A stretch of DNA of 14,756 nucleotides from MED-G17 sp963991985. Lineage in GTDB: Bacteria > Bacteroidota > Bacteroidia > NS11-12g > UBA9320. This document shows positions 7,605 to 13,281 of the stretch, piece by piece. Each line of letters begins with the position of its first letter. Positions within the stretch are counted from its first letter, which is position 1. Below the pieces are notes generated by a model that saw nothing but the letters and a program-made list of their open reading frames with translations, ran no database searches and was not told the origin of the DNA. The position numbers and the translations under genes are program-made. Location: the NCBI GenBank assembly GCA_963991985.1, contig CAXDRX010000031.1, positions 1 through 14,756 on the forward strand, written 5' to 3'.

Positions 7605-7612
7605 CAAAGCTA
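7605..7612 (-). promoter_or_regulatory. -7 box of the tatA-gatA operon promoter
   Basis: Read on the minus strand, 7612-7605 is TAGCTTTG, an exact match to the Bacteroidota consensus TAnnTTTG. It ends 9 bases before the tatA ATG, so the predicted 5' leader is only a few bases. No good TTTG -33 element is seen; a TTTC lies 17 bases upstream. This would serve all five genes down to 2584, because no gap in the run exceeds 7 bases. Confidence 0.6.
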
Positions 7613-7630
7613 ATAGAGAAAGTAGATATG

Positions 7631-7642
7631 AAAGCATGCTTT
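7631..7642. promoter_or_regulatory. 12-base palindrome between divergent tatA and haaO
   Basis: AAAGCATGCTTT is a perfect palindrome in the 92-base gap between the divergent tatA and haaO genes. The right half, ATGCTTTT, recurs at 7653-7660, 17 bases on, and ATGAAAGCA at 7628-7636 recurs at the haaO start (7688-7696). It could be an operator for either gene, but it may be chance in AT-rich DNA. Confidence 0.3.
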
Positions 7643-7687
7643 TTTTGTTTGGATGCTTTTCTCTACAATTTTCCTACCTTAGTTGCC

Positions 7688-8209
7688 ATGAAAGCACCTT
7701 TCAACCTGCAGAAATGGATAGACCAACATAGGGATGAGCTCAAGCCACCCGTAGGCAATAGAAACCTTTATCACGAATCGGGGGATTATATCGTTATGAT
7801 TGTTGCTGGTCCCAATGCACGAAAAGATTTTCATTACAACGAAACAGAGGAGCTTTTTTATCAAATAGAAGGAGAAATTGTTGTAAAAACACAGCAAAAT
7901 GGAAAAGTGGTGGAGATACCTCTTCAAGCGGGGGATATGTTTCTGTTGCCAGCCAAAGTGCCTCATTCACCTGTGCGGTCAGAAGGTTCTATTGGTTTGG
8001 TGATTGAAACCAAAAGAAAGCCACAAGACAAAGATGGTCTTTTGTGGTTCTGTGAAAATTGCAATGAAAAATTACATGAAGAGATTTTTCCCTTAAATAA
8101 CATAGAAACCGATTTTTTGCCAAGGTTTAAAAAGTTTTACAAGAATGAGAATTTGAGAACTTGTAGAAATTGTGGTACAATTATGGCCGCAGACAAGCGT
8201 TTTGTCTAG
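7688..8209 (+). CDS. haaO: 3-hydroxyanthranilate 3,4-dioxygenase
   Basis: A 173-residue cupin dioxygenase that opens 3-hydroxyanthranilate to 2-amino-3-carboxymuconate 6-semialdehyde (ACMS) in the kynurenine pathway of tryptophan breakdown. Catalytic iron ligands His49, Glu55 (HYNETEE) and His93 (VPHSPVR) are present, as are the substrate-side arginines Arg45 and Arg97. The C-terminal rubredoxin-like metal site of the bacterial enzyme is complete: CENC (122, 125) and CRNC (159, 162). Each position is two or three residues from its counterpart in the Cupriavidus metallidurans enzyme. The frame is open up to an ATG at 7628, but the extra 20 residues fit nothing, while MKAPFNLQKWI at 7688 is the family's usual N-terminus, so I use 7688. 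A weak -7 match (TACCTTAG, 7675-7682) lies 5 bases upstream. The next pathway enzyme follows after 141 bases. Confidence 0.95.
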   Translation: MKAPFNLQKWIDQHRDELKPPVGNRNLYHESGDYIVMIVAGPNARKDFHYNETEELFYQIEGEIVVKTQQNGKVVEIPLQAGDMFLLPAKVPHSPVRSEGSIGLVIETKRKPQDKDGLLWFCENCNEKLHEEIFPLNNIETDFLPRFKKFYKNENLRTCRNCGTIMAADKRFV

Positions 8210-8227
8210 TTCTTTTAAAGCGACGCT

Positions 8228-8271
8228 GTCCAAATCTTTATGTGAAAAAATTCTAAGTAAGGTCCAAACCT
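8228..8271 (+). repeat. Pair of 10-base direct repeats upstream of the ACMSD gene
   Basis: GTCCAAATCT (8228-8237) and GTCCAAACCT (8262-8271) match at nine of ten positions and start 34 bases apart, roughly three helical turns. They lie in the 141-base gap between haaO and the ACMSD gene. They could be tandem binding sites for a regulator; no known site is recognised. Confidence 0.3.
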
Positions 8272-8282
8272 ATTTTCTGGAA

Positions 8283-8302
8283 TGGAAGCGGACTACCTTC
8301 CA
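8283..8302 (+). repeat. Small inverted repeat in the haaO-ACMSD gap
   Basis: TGGAAG and CTTCCA form a perfect 6-base inverted repeat around an 8-base loop. There is no T-run after it, so it is not a standard intrinsic terminator; it could attenuate transcription between haaO and the ACMSD gene or be chance. Nothing else stands out in this gap. Confidence 0.25.
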
Positions 8303-8336
8303 CGAGCAATATCATCAACAAGATTAAAATAACTGC

Positions 8337-8344
8337 TTAATTTG
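8337..8344 (+). promoter_or_regulatory. Possible -7 box of the ACMSD gene
   Basis: TTAATTTG has one mismatch to TAnnTTTG and ends 6 bases before the ATG at 8351, the same spacing seen for the exact boxes at 11326-11333 and 14569-14576. It suggests a separate, nearly leaderless transcript for the decarboxylase and the protein after it. The last three bases (TTG) also act as an upstream start in the same frame, which I reject. Confidence 0.35.
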
Positions 8345-8350
8345 TTGAAC

Positions 8351-9355
8351 ATGCAAAAAATAGATATTCATGCGCACATTATGCCCCCTTCTTGGCCAAT
8401 GCTTCACGAAAAATATGGTTACAAAGGATTTATTTATCTAGAAGATGAAAAGGAAACGGGGGCCAAAAAAATGATGTGCGATGACGGTATGTTTTTCAGA
8501 AGGGTTCAAAAAAATTGTTACGATCCTTTAGCGATCATAAAGGATTTGGACAAACATAAGGTAGACAAAATGGTCTTGTGCACCATTCCTGTTTTGTTTA
8601 ATTATTGGGCAAAGCCACAGGACACCTATGATTGGTCTATTTTTTTGAATGACCACATGATTTCGGTTCAACAGTCTTACGACCAAAGATTTATAGGAAT
8701 GGGCACCTTGCCAATGCAAGATATTTCTTTGGCCATCAAAGAGTTAGAACGCTGCAAATCCATTGGTTTGCATGGGGTGGAGATTGGCAGTCATGTGTTG
8801 GACAAAAACCTAGACCACCCAAGTTTTTTTCCATTTTGGGAAGCTGCGGAAGATTTAGGTATGCCCATATTTGTACATCCGTGGGAAATGATGGGAATGG
8901 ACGCTATGAAAAAATACTGGCTTCCTTGGTTGGTTGGGATGCCTGCCGAGACAACCAGGGCAATTTGCTCGATGCTCTTTGGCGGTGTTTTTGATAAGTT
9001 TTCAAAACTTAGAGTGATGTTTGCCCATGGTGGTGGTTCTTTTGCTTTCACTTTGGGTAGAATTTCGCATGGTTGGAATTGTCGGCCAGATTTGGTCAAT
9101 TTGAATGATGTTCAGGATCCCTACGATTATCGCGGAAAATTTTGGGTAGATGGAATTACGCACGATGCAGATGCCTTAAAGTATTTGATAGACGTGATAG
9201 GCGTTGACAGAGTTGCCTATGGCACCGATTATCCTTTTCCTCTTGGAGATTTGGCACATGGAAAATTTATAGAAGATCATAGCGAATTGAATGCTGAGGA
9301 AAAAGAAAAAATACTTTACAAAAACACGCTGAATTTTCTTGGTATTTCGGTTTAA
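8351..9355 (+). CDS. 2-amino-3-carboxymuconate-6-semialdehyde decarboxylase (ACMSD)
   Basis: A 334-residue metal-dependent decarboxylase of the amidohydrolase superfamily. It removes CO2 from ACMS, the product of the preceding gene, giving 2-aminomuconate semialdehyde and preventing spontaneous ring closure to quinolinate. The active site seems complete and lines up with Pseudomonas fluorescens ACMSD: IDIHAH (His7, His9), VHPWEM (His176), FAHGGGS (His226, catalytic), GTDYPFPLGD (Asp293), plus substrate arginines Arg51 (FFRR) and Arg237 (LGRISHGW). The ATG at 8351 gives the normal N-terminus; a TTG nine bases earlier is in frame but unlikely. The 3' end overlaps the next gene by 17 bases. The other genes of the pathway (tryptophan dioxygenase, kynurenine monooxygenase, kynureninase) are not in this window. 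Confidence 0.96.
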   Translation: MQKIDIHAHIMPPSWPMLHEKYGYKGFIYLEDEKETGAKKMMCDDGMFFRRVQKNCYDPLAIIKDLDKHKVDKMVLCTIPVLFNYWAKPQDTYDWSIFLNDHMISVQQSYDQRFIGMGTLPMQDISLAIKELERCKSIGLHGVEIGSHVLDKNLDHPSFFPFWEAAEDLGMPIFVHPWEMMGMDAMKKYWLPWLVGMPAETTRAICSMLFGGVFDKFSKLRVMFAHGGGSFAFTLGRISHGWNCRPDLVNLNDVQDPYDYRGKFWVDGITHDADALKYLIDVIGVDRVAYGTDYPFPLGDLAHGKFIEDHSELNAEEKEKILYKNTLNFLGISV

Positions 9356-9926
9356 AATATCGGCTTTACTTTTTTGGGTGCTTTTTGGGAAGGGCTCGAT
9401 GGCTCAGAATTTAGAGTTGCCCAAGGAAGAAGAAAGCATTTTTGTTGCACTCAACAACAAAAAAACATATGCCAATGCAAGAAGCTATCGTTTGTGGGGA
9501 TTTGTGCTCGGAAAAAAAATCAACGATCGGAGACTTTGGCAACTTGGTTATTATGGTTTTACCGGAAACTTGGCCAATTCAGAAAGCAATTTGCGCAATC
9601 AAAATTTTTGGTTTTTGGGTCTAACCAATTATCAAAATTGGCGAAATTTCAAAAATTTGTACGTTTTTGTCCCTATTACTTTAGGTCTTGGAAGTTCGAA
9701 TCGATTGGATGACAGCGGAAAAAAACAAAAGTCATTTATTTTTCCTTTGGAGCTAGGAATGGAAGCGCGAACCATGTTTTCCCCTTGGTTGGGTGGAAAG
9801 ATCGGTTTGGGGATTCGTCTAAATTTTATGAACGATTTTGGAACCTATAGTGGTCCTTATTATGCATTTGGATTGATCGTGAAACCCAAGGAGTTGCTCG
9901 TTAATTTTGGTTTTTCTCGTCCTTGA
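9339..9926 (+). CDS. Small exported protein, probably an outer-membrane beta-barrel, unknown function
   Basis: I do not recognise a family. The 195-residue product opens with a good signal peptide (basic MVFRFK, hydrophobic ISALLFWVLF, cleavage after SMA before Gln) and then alternates aromatic/glycine and polar residues in short beta-prone stretches (LWQLGYYGF, FWFLGL, LYVFVPITLGLG, IGLGIRLNF, YYAFGLI), as in small outer-membrane barrels. No ATG precedes the signal peptide, so the start must be TTG at 9339; an ATG exists only inside the signal peptide (Met21) and would remove it. The start overlaps the ACMSD gene by 17 bases, so it is likely coupled to it. The end overlaps the convergent thioredoxin-like gene by 26 bases. 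The link to tryptophan breakdown is by position only; uptake of an aromatic compound would be one guess. Confidence 0.7.
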   Translation: MVFRFKISALLFWVLFGKGSMAQNLELPKEEESIFVALNNKKTYANARSYRLWGFVLGKKINDRRLWQLGYYGFTGNLANSESNLRNQNFWFLGLTNYQNWRNFKNLYVFVPITLGLGSSNRLDDSGKKQKSFIFPLELGMEARTMFSPWLGGKIGLGIRLNFMNDFGTYSGPYYAFGLIVKPKELLVNFGFSRP

Positions 9927-11319
9927 TTAAAAACTGAATGGCTTCGTAAATTTTGTCAATGGGAACATCCTTGAGTTTGATGATTTTATTTTTGTCTAAA
10001 ATCAAAAACTTCGGTGTTGATATGATATTGTAATTTTCTCGAAAGTTATCCATCCCATACATATTGGCTACGTTGATGAATGAAATTTCTTTTTCTTTTA
10101 CAAACTTTTTCCAACCATCCCAGTCTCCCTGCGTGTAAACGGCATAGACTTTTACACCCAAATTTTGTAATGAATCTTTATAAATACGCGACAGTTTGGG
10201 AATTTCTTTCTTGCAGTGTCCGCACTCATGGTCCCAAAAGGCCACGACGGTATAGTCGGCCATGACGGCATGTAAACTTTGCAAATTTTTATTGGTGTCA
10301 GGCATAAGCATTTCAGGTGCTTGTTTGTCGCATAGCGTAGGACCTATATTCTTGGCATGCTCGCAAAATTTAGCCACGGTGCTAGAATCTGCCCACCATG
10401 CTCTTCCGGCGCAGTAGTAGGTAGAAGCCATGTAATGGAGCATTTTGTCCATGCAAACTGTTTTGTTTTCTTCGTAAGTGTTGGTTAGCCACCAAACAGC
10501 AAAATGAAAAAGTTCAGGTGCTTTTTGTTCGTCAATTTTACCGATCAATCTATCTGCACCTGCGATAACAGAGTCCGGTATTTGGGGATATACCTTTTGG
10601 ATGTAGTATTTTAGTTTGTTGTAAAATACGGGGGCTCGTACCAAGCCGTCTTCGCTTAGATCTATGTTGTCCCAATAGTGTTTTTTGTAGTAATTGAAGG
10701 TCCATTCTTTTTTCTCCTCTTTTCCTAAATTTTCAGGAGCATCGGGGATATCTATGTCTGTCATAGACATGAACAATTTGGCTGCGAAGGTATTTGGGTT
10801 GGCGCGTGCCAATTCAATTCTTTTTTGACTTACTGCTTTGGCAAGCTGTGTGTTTTTTTCTCTGAGCTCTTTTTTTTCTTTTTCGCTTTTGGCAGAGTTG
10901 AATGCCTCACGAATCTCTCTTGCAAGCAAACCTTGTTCTTGGGCAAAGGCACCAAAGGCCAAAAACAAAGCATTGTCTTTGCTCCCTTTCACCATTATGT
11001 TTTTTGGATTTAGGTCCTCAGGAACTTCCAATTCAAATCGTTGATCTTCGTTGGGCACCAATATCTCGAAATAGTTTTTTTGAGGCATTACCACCAGATA
11101 TACCCCATTGGCCAAAGGTTTTTTTCCAGAAAAAACAGCTTTATTGTTTATTGCATAGGCGGTATCTTTGGCATACTGCTTGTCGCCAAAATAATTGGCC
11201 AAAATCAAAGTATCACCTTCCTTTAGTTTGGTTTTTATGCTGATTTCATAAGCAGATTGTCCGATTACAGGAACTGCAAGGACGGAGAAAATTAGGATTG
11301 CCGTGATTTTTTTTAACAT
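9901..11319 (-). CDS. Secreted TlpA-like thioredoxin-fold protein with DUF4369 and DUF5106-like regions
   Basis: A 472-residue exported protein. Residues 1-21 are a signal peptide (MLKKITAILIF...VIGQ). Residues about 24-110 resemble DUF4369, about 115-340 a helical DUF5106-like region with several cysteines, and about 345-465 are a thioredoxin-like domain with the redox motif CGHC (366-369) in FWDHECGHCKKEIP and the cis-proline in STPKFLI (Pro436). This architecture is common in Bacteroidota, where members are periplasmic thiol-disulfide oxidoreductases of the TlpA/ResA type, reducing or isomerising disulfides or helping cytochrome c maturation; the target is unknown. An in-frame TTG at 11328 exists, but the ATG at 11319 gives the better signal peptide and lies 6 bases after an exact TAnnTTTG box. 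It stands alone, and its 3' end overlaps the convergent barrel-like gene by 26 bases. Confidence 0.9.
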   Translation of the reverse strand: MLKKITAILIFSVLAVPVIGQSAYEISIKTKLKEGDTLILANYFGDKQYAKDTAYAINNKAVFSGKKPLANGVYLVVMPQKNYFEILVPNEDQRFELEVPEDLNPKNIMVKGSKDNALFLAFGAFAQEQGLLAREIREAFNSAKSEKEKKELREKNTQLAKAVSQKRIELARANPNTFAAKLFMSMTDIDIPDAPENLGKEEKKEWTFNYYKKHYWDNIDLSEDGLVRAPVFYNKLKYYIQKVYPQIPDSVIAGADRLIGKIDEQKAPELFHFAVWWLTNTYEENKTVCMDKMLHYMASTYYCAGRAWWADSSTVAKFCEHAKNIGPTLCDKQAPEMLMPDTNKNLQSLHAVMADYTVVAFWDHECGHCKKEIPKLSRIYKDSLQNLGVKVYAVYTQGDWDGWKKFVKEKEISFINVANMYGMDNFRENYNIISTPKFLILDKNKIIKLKDVPIDKIYEAIQFLIKDEKNQN

Positions 11320-11325
11320 GCTCTT

Positions 11326-11333
11326 CAAAAATA
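11326..11333 (-). promoter_or_regulatory. -7 box of the TlpA-like gene promoter
   Basis: On the minus strand 11333-11326 reads TATTTTTG, an exact TAnnTTTG match, ending 6 bases before the ATG at 11319. The predicted transcript start falls within a base or two of the start codon. A -33 TTTG is not evident. The divergent ATL gene begins 55 bases farther on. Confidence 0.55.
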
Positions 11334-11388
11334 GATTATTTAGATTACGTATGGTATGCGAAATTTGTTGTCAAGTTAAACAAAAATT

Positions 11389-11742
11389 GTGCCGAGAACT
11401 GAAAATATTCATAGGGGAGATTTTTTCGAAATGGTGTATCAAGTGGTTCGTTTGATTCCCAGAGGAAAAGTTACTTCTTATGGGGCGATTGCCCGTTACC
11501 TAGGTGCAGCCCGTTCTGCTCGTTTGGTGGGTTATGCCATGAACAATGCGCATGGTATTCATCCACCTGTCCCTGCCCATAGAGTGGTCAATCGTGTGGG
11601 TTTGTTAACAGGTAAACATCACTTTGGAGAAGAGGGTTTGATGCAAAAACGCCTTGAATCAGAGGGTTTGTCCATTAAGAACGATCAGGTACAAGATTTT
11701 GATAAATATTTTTGGGACCCACAATCAGCCTTAGAGATTTAA
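11389..11742 (+). CDS. Alkyltransferase-like protein (ATL), MGMT family without the acceptor cysteine
   Basis: A 117-residue protein with the DNA-binding domain of O6-alkylguanine-DNA alkyltransferase: IPRGKVTSYGAIARYLG (24-39, helix-turn-helix entry, with Tyr31 for base flipping), an arginine-finger region ARSARLVGYAMNN, and the active-site loop. The loop, PCHRV in true alkyltransferases, reads PAHRV (62-66), so the methyl-accepting cysteine is alanine, as in ATL proteins such as Thermus TTHA1564. Such proteins bind O6-alkylguanine and flag it for nucleotide excision repair rather than reverse it. The start is GTG at 11389; the next ATG, at codon 15, would cut into the conserved first helix (FFEMVYQVV). 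It is divergent from the TlpA-like gene, and its end overlaps the convergent ybaB gene by 12 bases. No clear promoter box is seen. Confidence 0.9.
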   Translation: MPRTENIHRGDFFEMVYQVVRLIPRGKVTSYGAIARYLGAARSARLVGYAMNNAHGIHPPVPAHRVVNRVGLLTGKHHFGEEGLMQKRLESEGLSIKNDQVQDFDKYFWDPQSALEI

Positions 11743-12027
11743 CCCAGGAATATTGGGCATTAGTTTTTTTAATTCTTCTTCTGCATAAAATTCTGCTTTC
11801 CCAAGGGCAGTATTTAGGGCTTCTTCAAGTTTTTCTTCAATTTCTTGTCCGTCTCGCACTCTCAAAAAGCTTTCATTTATTTTGAGCTGCGTGATTTTCC
11901 GATTTCCATTGACTTCTACTTTGATCATTCCATTTTCTCTTTCTTCAGTAAATAGGGTGATTTCTAGCTTTTTTTTAAGCGCTTGAGCTTTTTCTTTTGC
12001 TTCTTTTAGTTTGTTTAGTCCGAGCAT
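11731..12027 (-). CDS. YbaB/EbfC family nucleoid-associated protein
   Basis: A 98-residue small DNA-binding protein. YbaB/EbfC proteins form dimers that bind and bridge DNA and affect nucleoid structure. The family outline is visible: a long charged N-terminal helix (LNKLKEAKEKAQALKKKLE), a beta-sheet core (NGMIKVEVNGNRKITQLKINESF), and a second helix (IEEKLEEALNTALGKAEFYAEEELKKL) ending in NIPGLNL, close to the family's usual C-terminus. The start is a single base after the stop codon of the preceding gene (TAACATG), so it is the last gene of the Fe-S operon. In many bacteria ybaB lies between dnaX and recR; here it does not. Its stop codon region overlaps the convergent ATL gene by 12 bases. 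Confidence 0.9.
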   Translation of the reverse strand: MLGLNKLKEAKEKAQALKKKLEITLFTEERENGMIKVEVNGNRKITQLKINESFLRVRDGQEIEEKLEEALNTALGKAEFYAEEELKKLMPNIPGLNL

Positions 12028-12028
12028 G

Positions 12029-12502
12029 TTATCTGTTTAGCCAGCTTTGGTAGGGATTAATTTTCCAGTTTTGAATGAATTGTTTTCCATTCGAAATTGA
12101 GTTATTGAACAAATAGGAATTTTCTGAGAATTGATTCTTTTTTATTCGCTCTTTTGCTTGGGGAATGGTCAAAAAGATGATTTGGTGGTTTTCTTCAAAA
12201 GCCAGGTTTAAGCGATTGAAAAATTCCAAGTGATATTGGCGGTCAATTTTTTGAAAAAATCCAATCATTTGATCAATGGAACATCCTGAAGCATTCTGGA
12301 AGGCGCTTTCTACCCAAACCACAACAAAGTGATTGTAAAGAATTTTGACACCACTTTTGAGCAGTTTTCCATGGGTTTTCCATTCTTTTTGAAAAACATG
12401 AAGTTGGGAGAGGAGCTCTTGTTGAAATTTTTGGCTAAGCATTTTCTTGGATTGAAAAACCCAACACCTGTCATCCATTTGGATATCCGTCTCAAAGATC
12501 AT
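12029..12502 (-). CDS. Conserved Bacteroidota protein, unknown function (often mislabelled 'ABC transporter ATPase')
   Basis: A 157-residue soluble protein with no signal peptide or membrane segment. It resembles a small conserved protein found in many Flavobacteriia just after the paired Fe-S proteins, recognisable by RCWVFQSKK near the start, a central ASGCSID (71-77), FFNRLNLAF and a late LFNN. Database entries often call it 'ABC transporter ATPase', but there is no Walker A P-loop, signature LSGGQ or Walker B, so that name is not supported. Cys74 in GCSID is the one candidate functional residue. It overlaps the end of the CCG-domain gene by 11 bases and is followed by ybaB after one base, so it probably serves the Fe-S complex, perhaps in assembly; that is inference from position only. 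The family match is from memory. Confidence 0.75.
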   Translation of the reverse strand: MIFETDIQMDDRCWVFQSKKMLSQKFQQELLSQLHVFQKEWKTHGKLLKSGVKILYNHFVVVWVESAFQNASGCSIDQMIGFFQKIDRQYHLEFFNRLNLAFEENHQIIFLTIPQAKERIKKNQFSENSYLFNNSISNGKQFIQNWKINPYQSWLNR

Positions 12503-13277
12503 TGGCTTCTGCGATTAGTTCAGCAATGTCTTTGACTTTTGCTTCACTTTCATTTTCCTTTAGTCCGTCTCTCATCATGGTCGTGCAGAAAGGGCAATTT
12601 GCTGCCACAATAGAAGCACCAGTTTCCATTGCTTCTTTTGCTCTATTTTGATTTACTTCATCTGTTCCATTTTCTGCATCTTTAAAAATTTGAGCACCAC
12701 CCGCACCACAACAAAAACCTTTGCTTTTGCATCGTTTCATTTCTACAAATTCTGCATCCAATTTTTCAATCAAGTTTCTTGGTGCTTCGTATATCCCATT
12801 GGCCCTTCCTAGGTAGCAAGAATCGTGATAGGTAATTTTTTTGCCTTTGAACGCACCTCCTTGAATGGTAAAAAGGCCAGCTTCCAAAAGTTGATTGATA
12901 AAAACAGTATGGTGCACAACATCATAATTTCCACCCAAAGCAGGGTATTCGTTTTTTATGGTGTTGAAACAATGGGGACATGCGGTAACAATTTTTTTGA
13001 TTCCATAGGTATTCAATGTTTGAACATTGGTGAAAGCTTGCATTTGGAACAAAAATTCGTTACCTGCGCGTTTCGCAGGATCTCCAGTGCATGTTTCTTC
13101 TTGACCTAGAATGGCAAAAGAAATCTTGGCTTGCTGTAAAATTTTGACCATGGCTTTGGTAATTTTCTGTGCACGATCATCAAAACTTCCTGCACAACCA
13201 ACCCAAAAAAGGACCTCAACGCTTTCATTTTTGGCCGCCAGTTCGCTCATTATAGGTATCTGTAGTTTTTCTTTCAT
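12492..13277 (-). CDS. Cytoplasmic (Fe-S)-binding protein with two CCG domains (HdrB/GlcF-like)
   Basis: A 261-residue protein with two cysteine-rich CCG domains, as in heterodisulfide reductase HdrB/HdrD, glycolate oxidase GlcF and LutA. Domain 1: Cys28, Cys63 (CTGDPAKR, with Thr where the second of the Cys pair would be, as is usual in this group), and CPHC at 100-103. Domain 2: Cys154, CC at 189-190 (CCGAGGAQ), and CPFC at 228-231, with 34 residues between Cys154 and the pair. The second domain has all ligands for a non-cubane [4Fe-4S] cluster of the HdrB type. It should accept electrons from or give them to the membrane Fe-S protein encoded 4 bases upstream. The frame stays open to 13373, but that extension overlaps the upstream gene heavily; the Met at 13277 (MKEKLQIPIM) matches the family start. 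The substrate is unknown. Confidence 0.92.
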   Translation of the reverse strand: MKEKLQIPIMSELAAKNESVEVLFWVGCAGSFDDRAQKITKAMVKILQQAKISFAILGQEETCTGDPAKRAGNEFLFQMQAFTNVQTLNTYGIKKIVTACPHCFNTIKNEYPALGGNYDVVHHTVFINQLLEAGLFTIQGGAFKGKKITYHDSCYLGRANGIYEAPRNLIEKLDAEFVEMKRCKSKGFCCGAGGAQIFKDAENGTDEVNQNRAKEAMETGASIVAANCPFCTTMMRDGLKENESEAKVKDIAELIAEANDL

Positions 13278-13281
13278 TTTT

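Noticed and set aside
7628..7687. Upstream ATG extending haaO by 20 residues
   Set aside because: The extra residues (MKACFFCLDAF...) match no haaO N-terminus, and the ATG at 7688 gives the standard MKAPFNLQKWI opening.
8342..8350. TTG start for ACMSD three codons upstream
   Set aside because: The ATG at 8351 places the HxH metal motif at its usual position (His7, His9), and the TTG lies inside the likely -7 box.
11041..11243. Several 60-115 codon open frames opposite the TlpA-like gene and other genes
   Set aside because: They lie antisense to well-supported genes, have no recognisable domain and no promoter box near their starts.
11320..11328. TTG start for the TlpA-like gene
   Set aside because: It overlaps the exact TAnnTTTG box; the ATG at 11319 gives a clean signal peptide.
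12029..12502. Naming this gene an ABC transporter ATPase, as is common in databases
   Set aside because: No Walker A, ABC signature or Walker B motif is present in the 157 residues.
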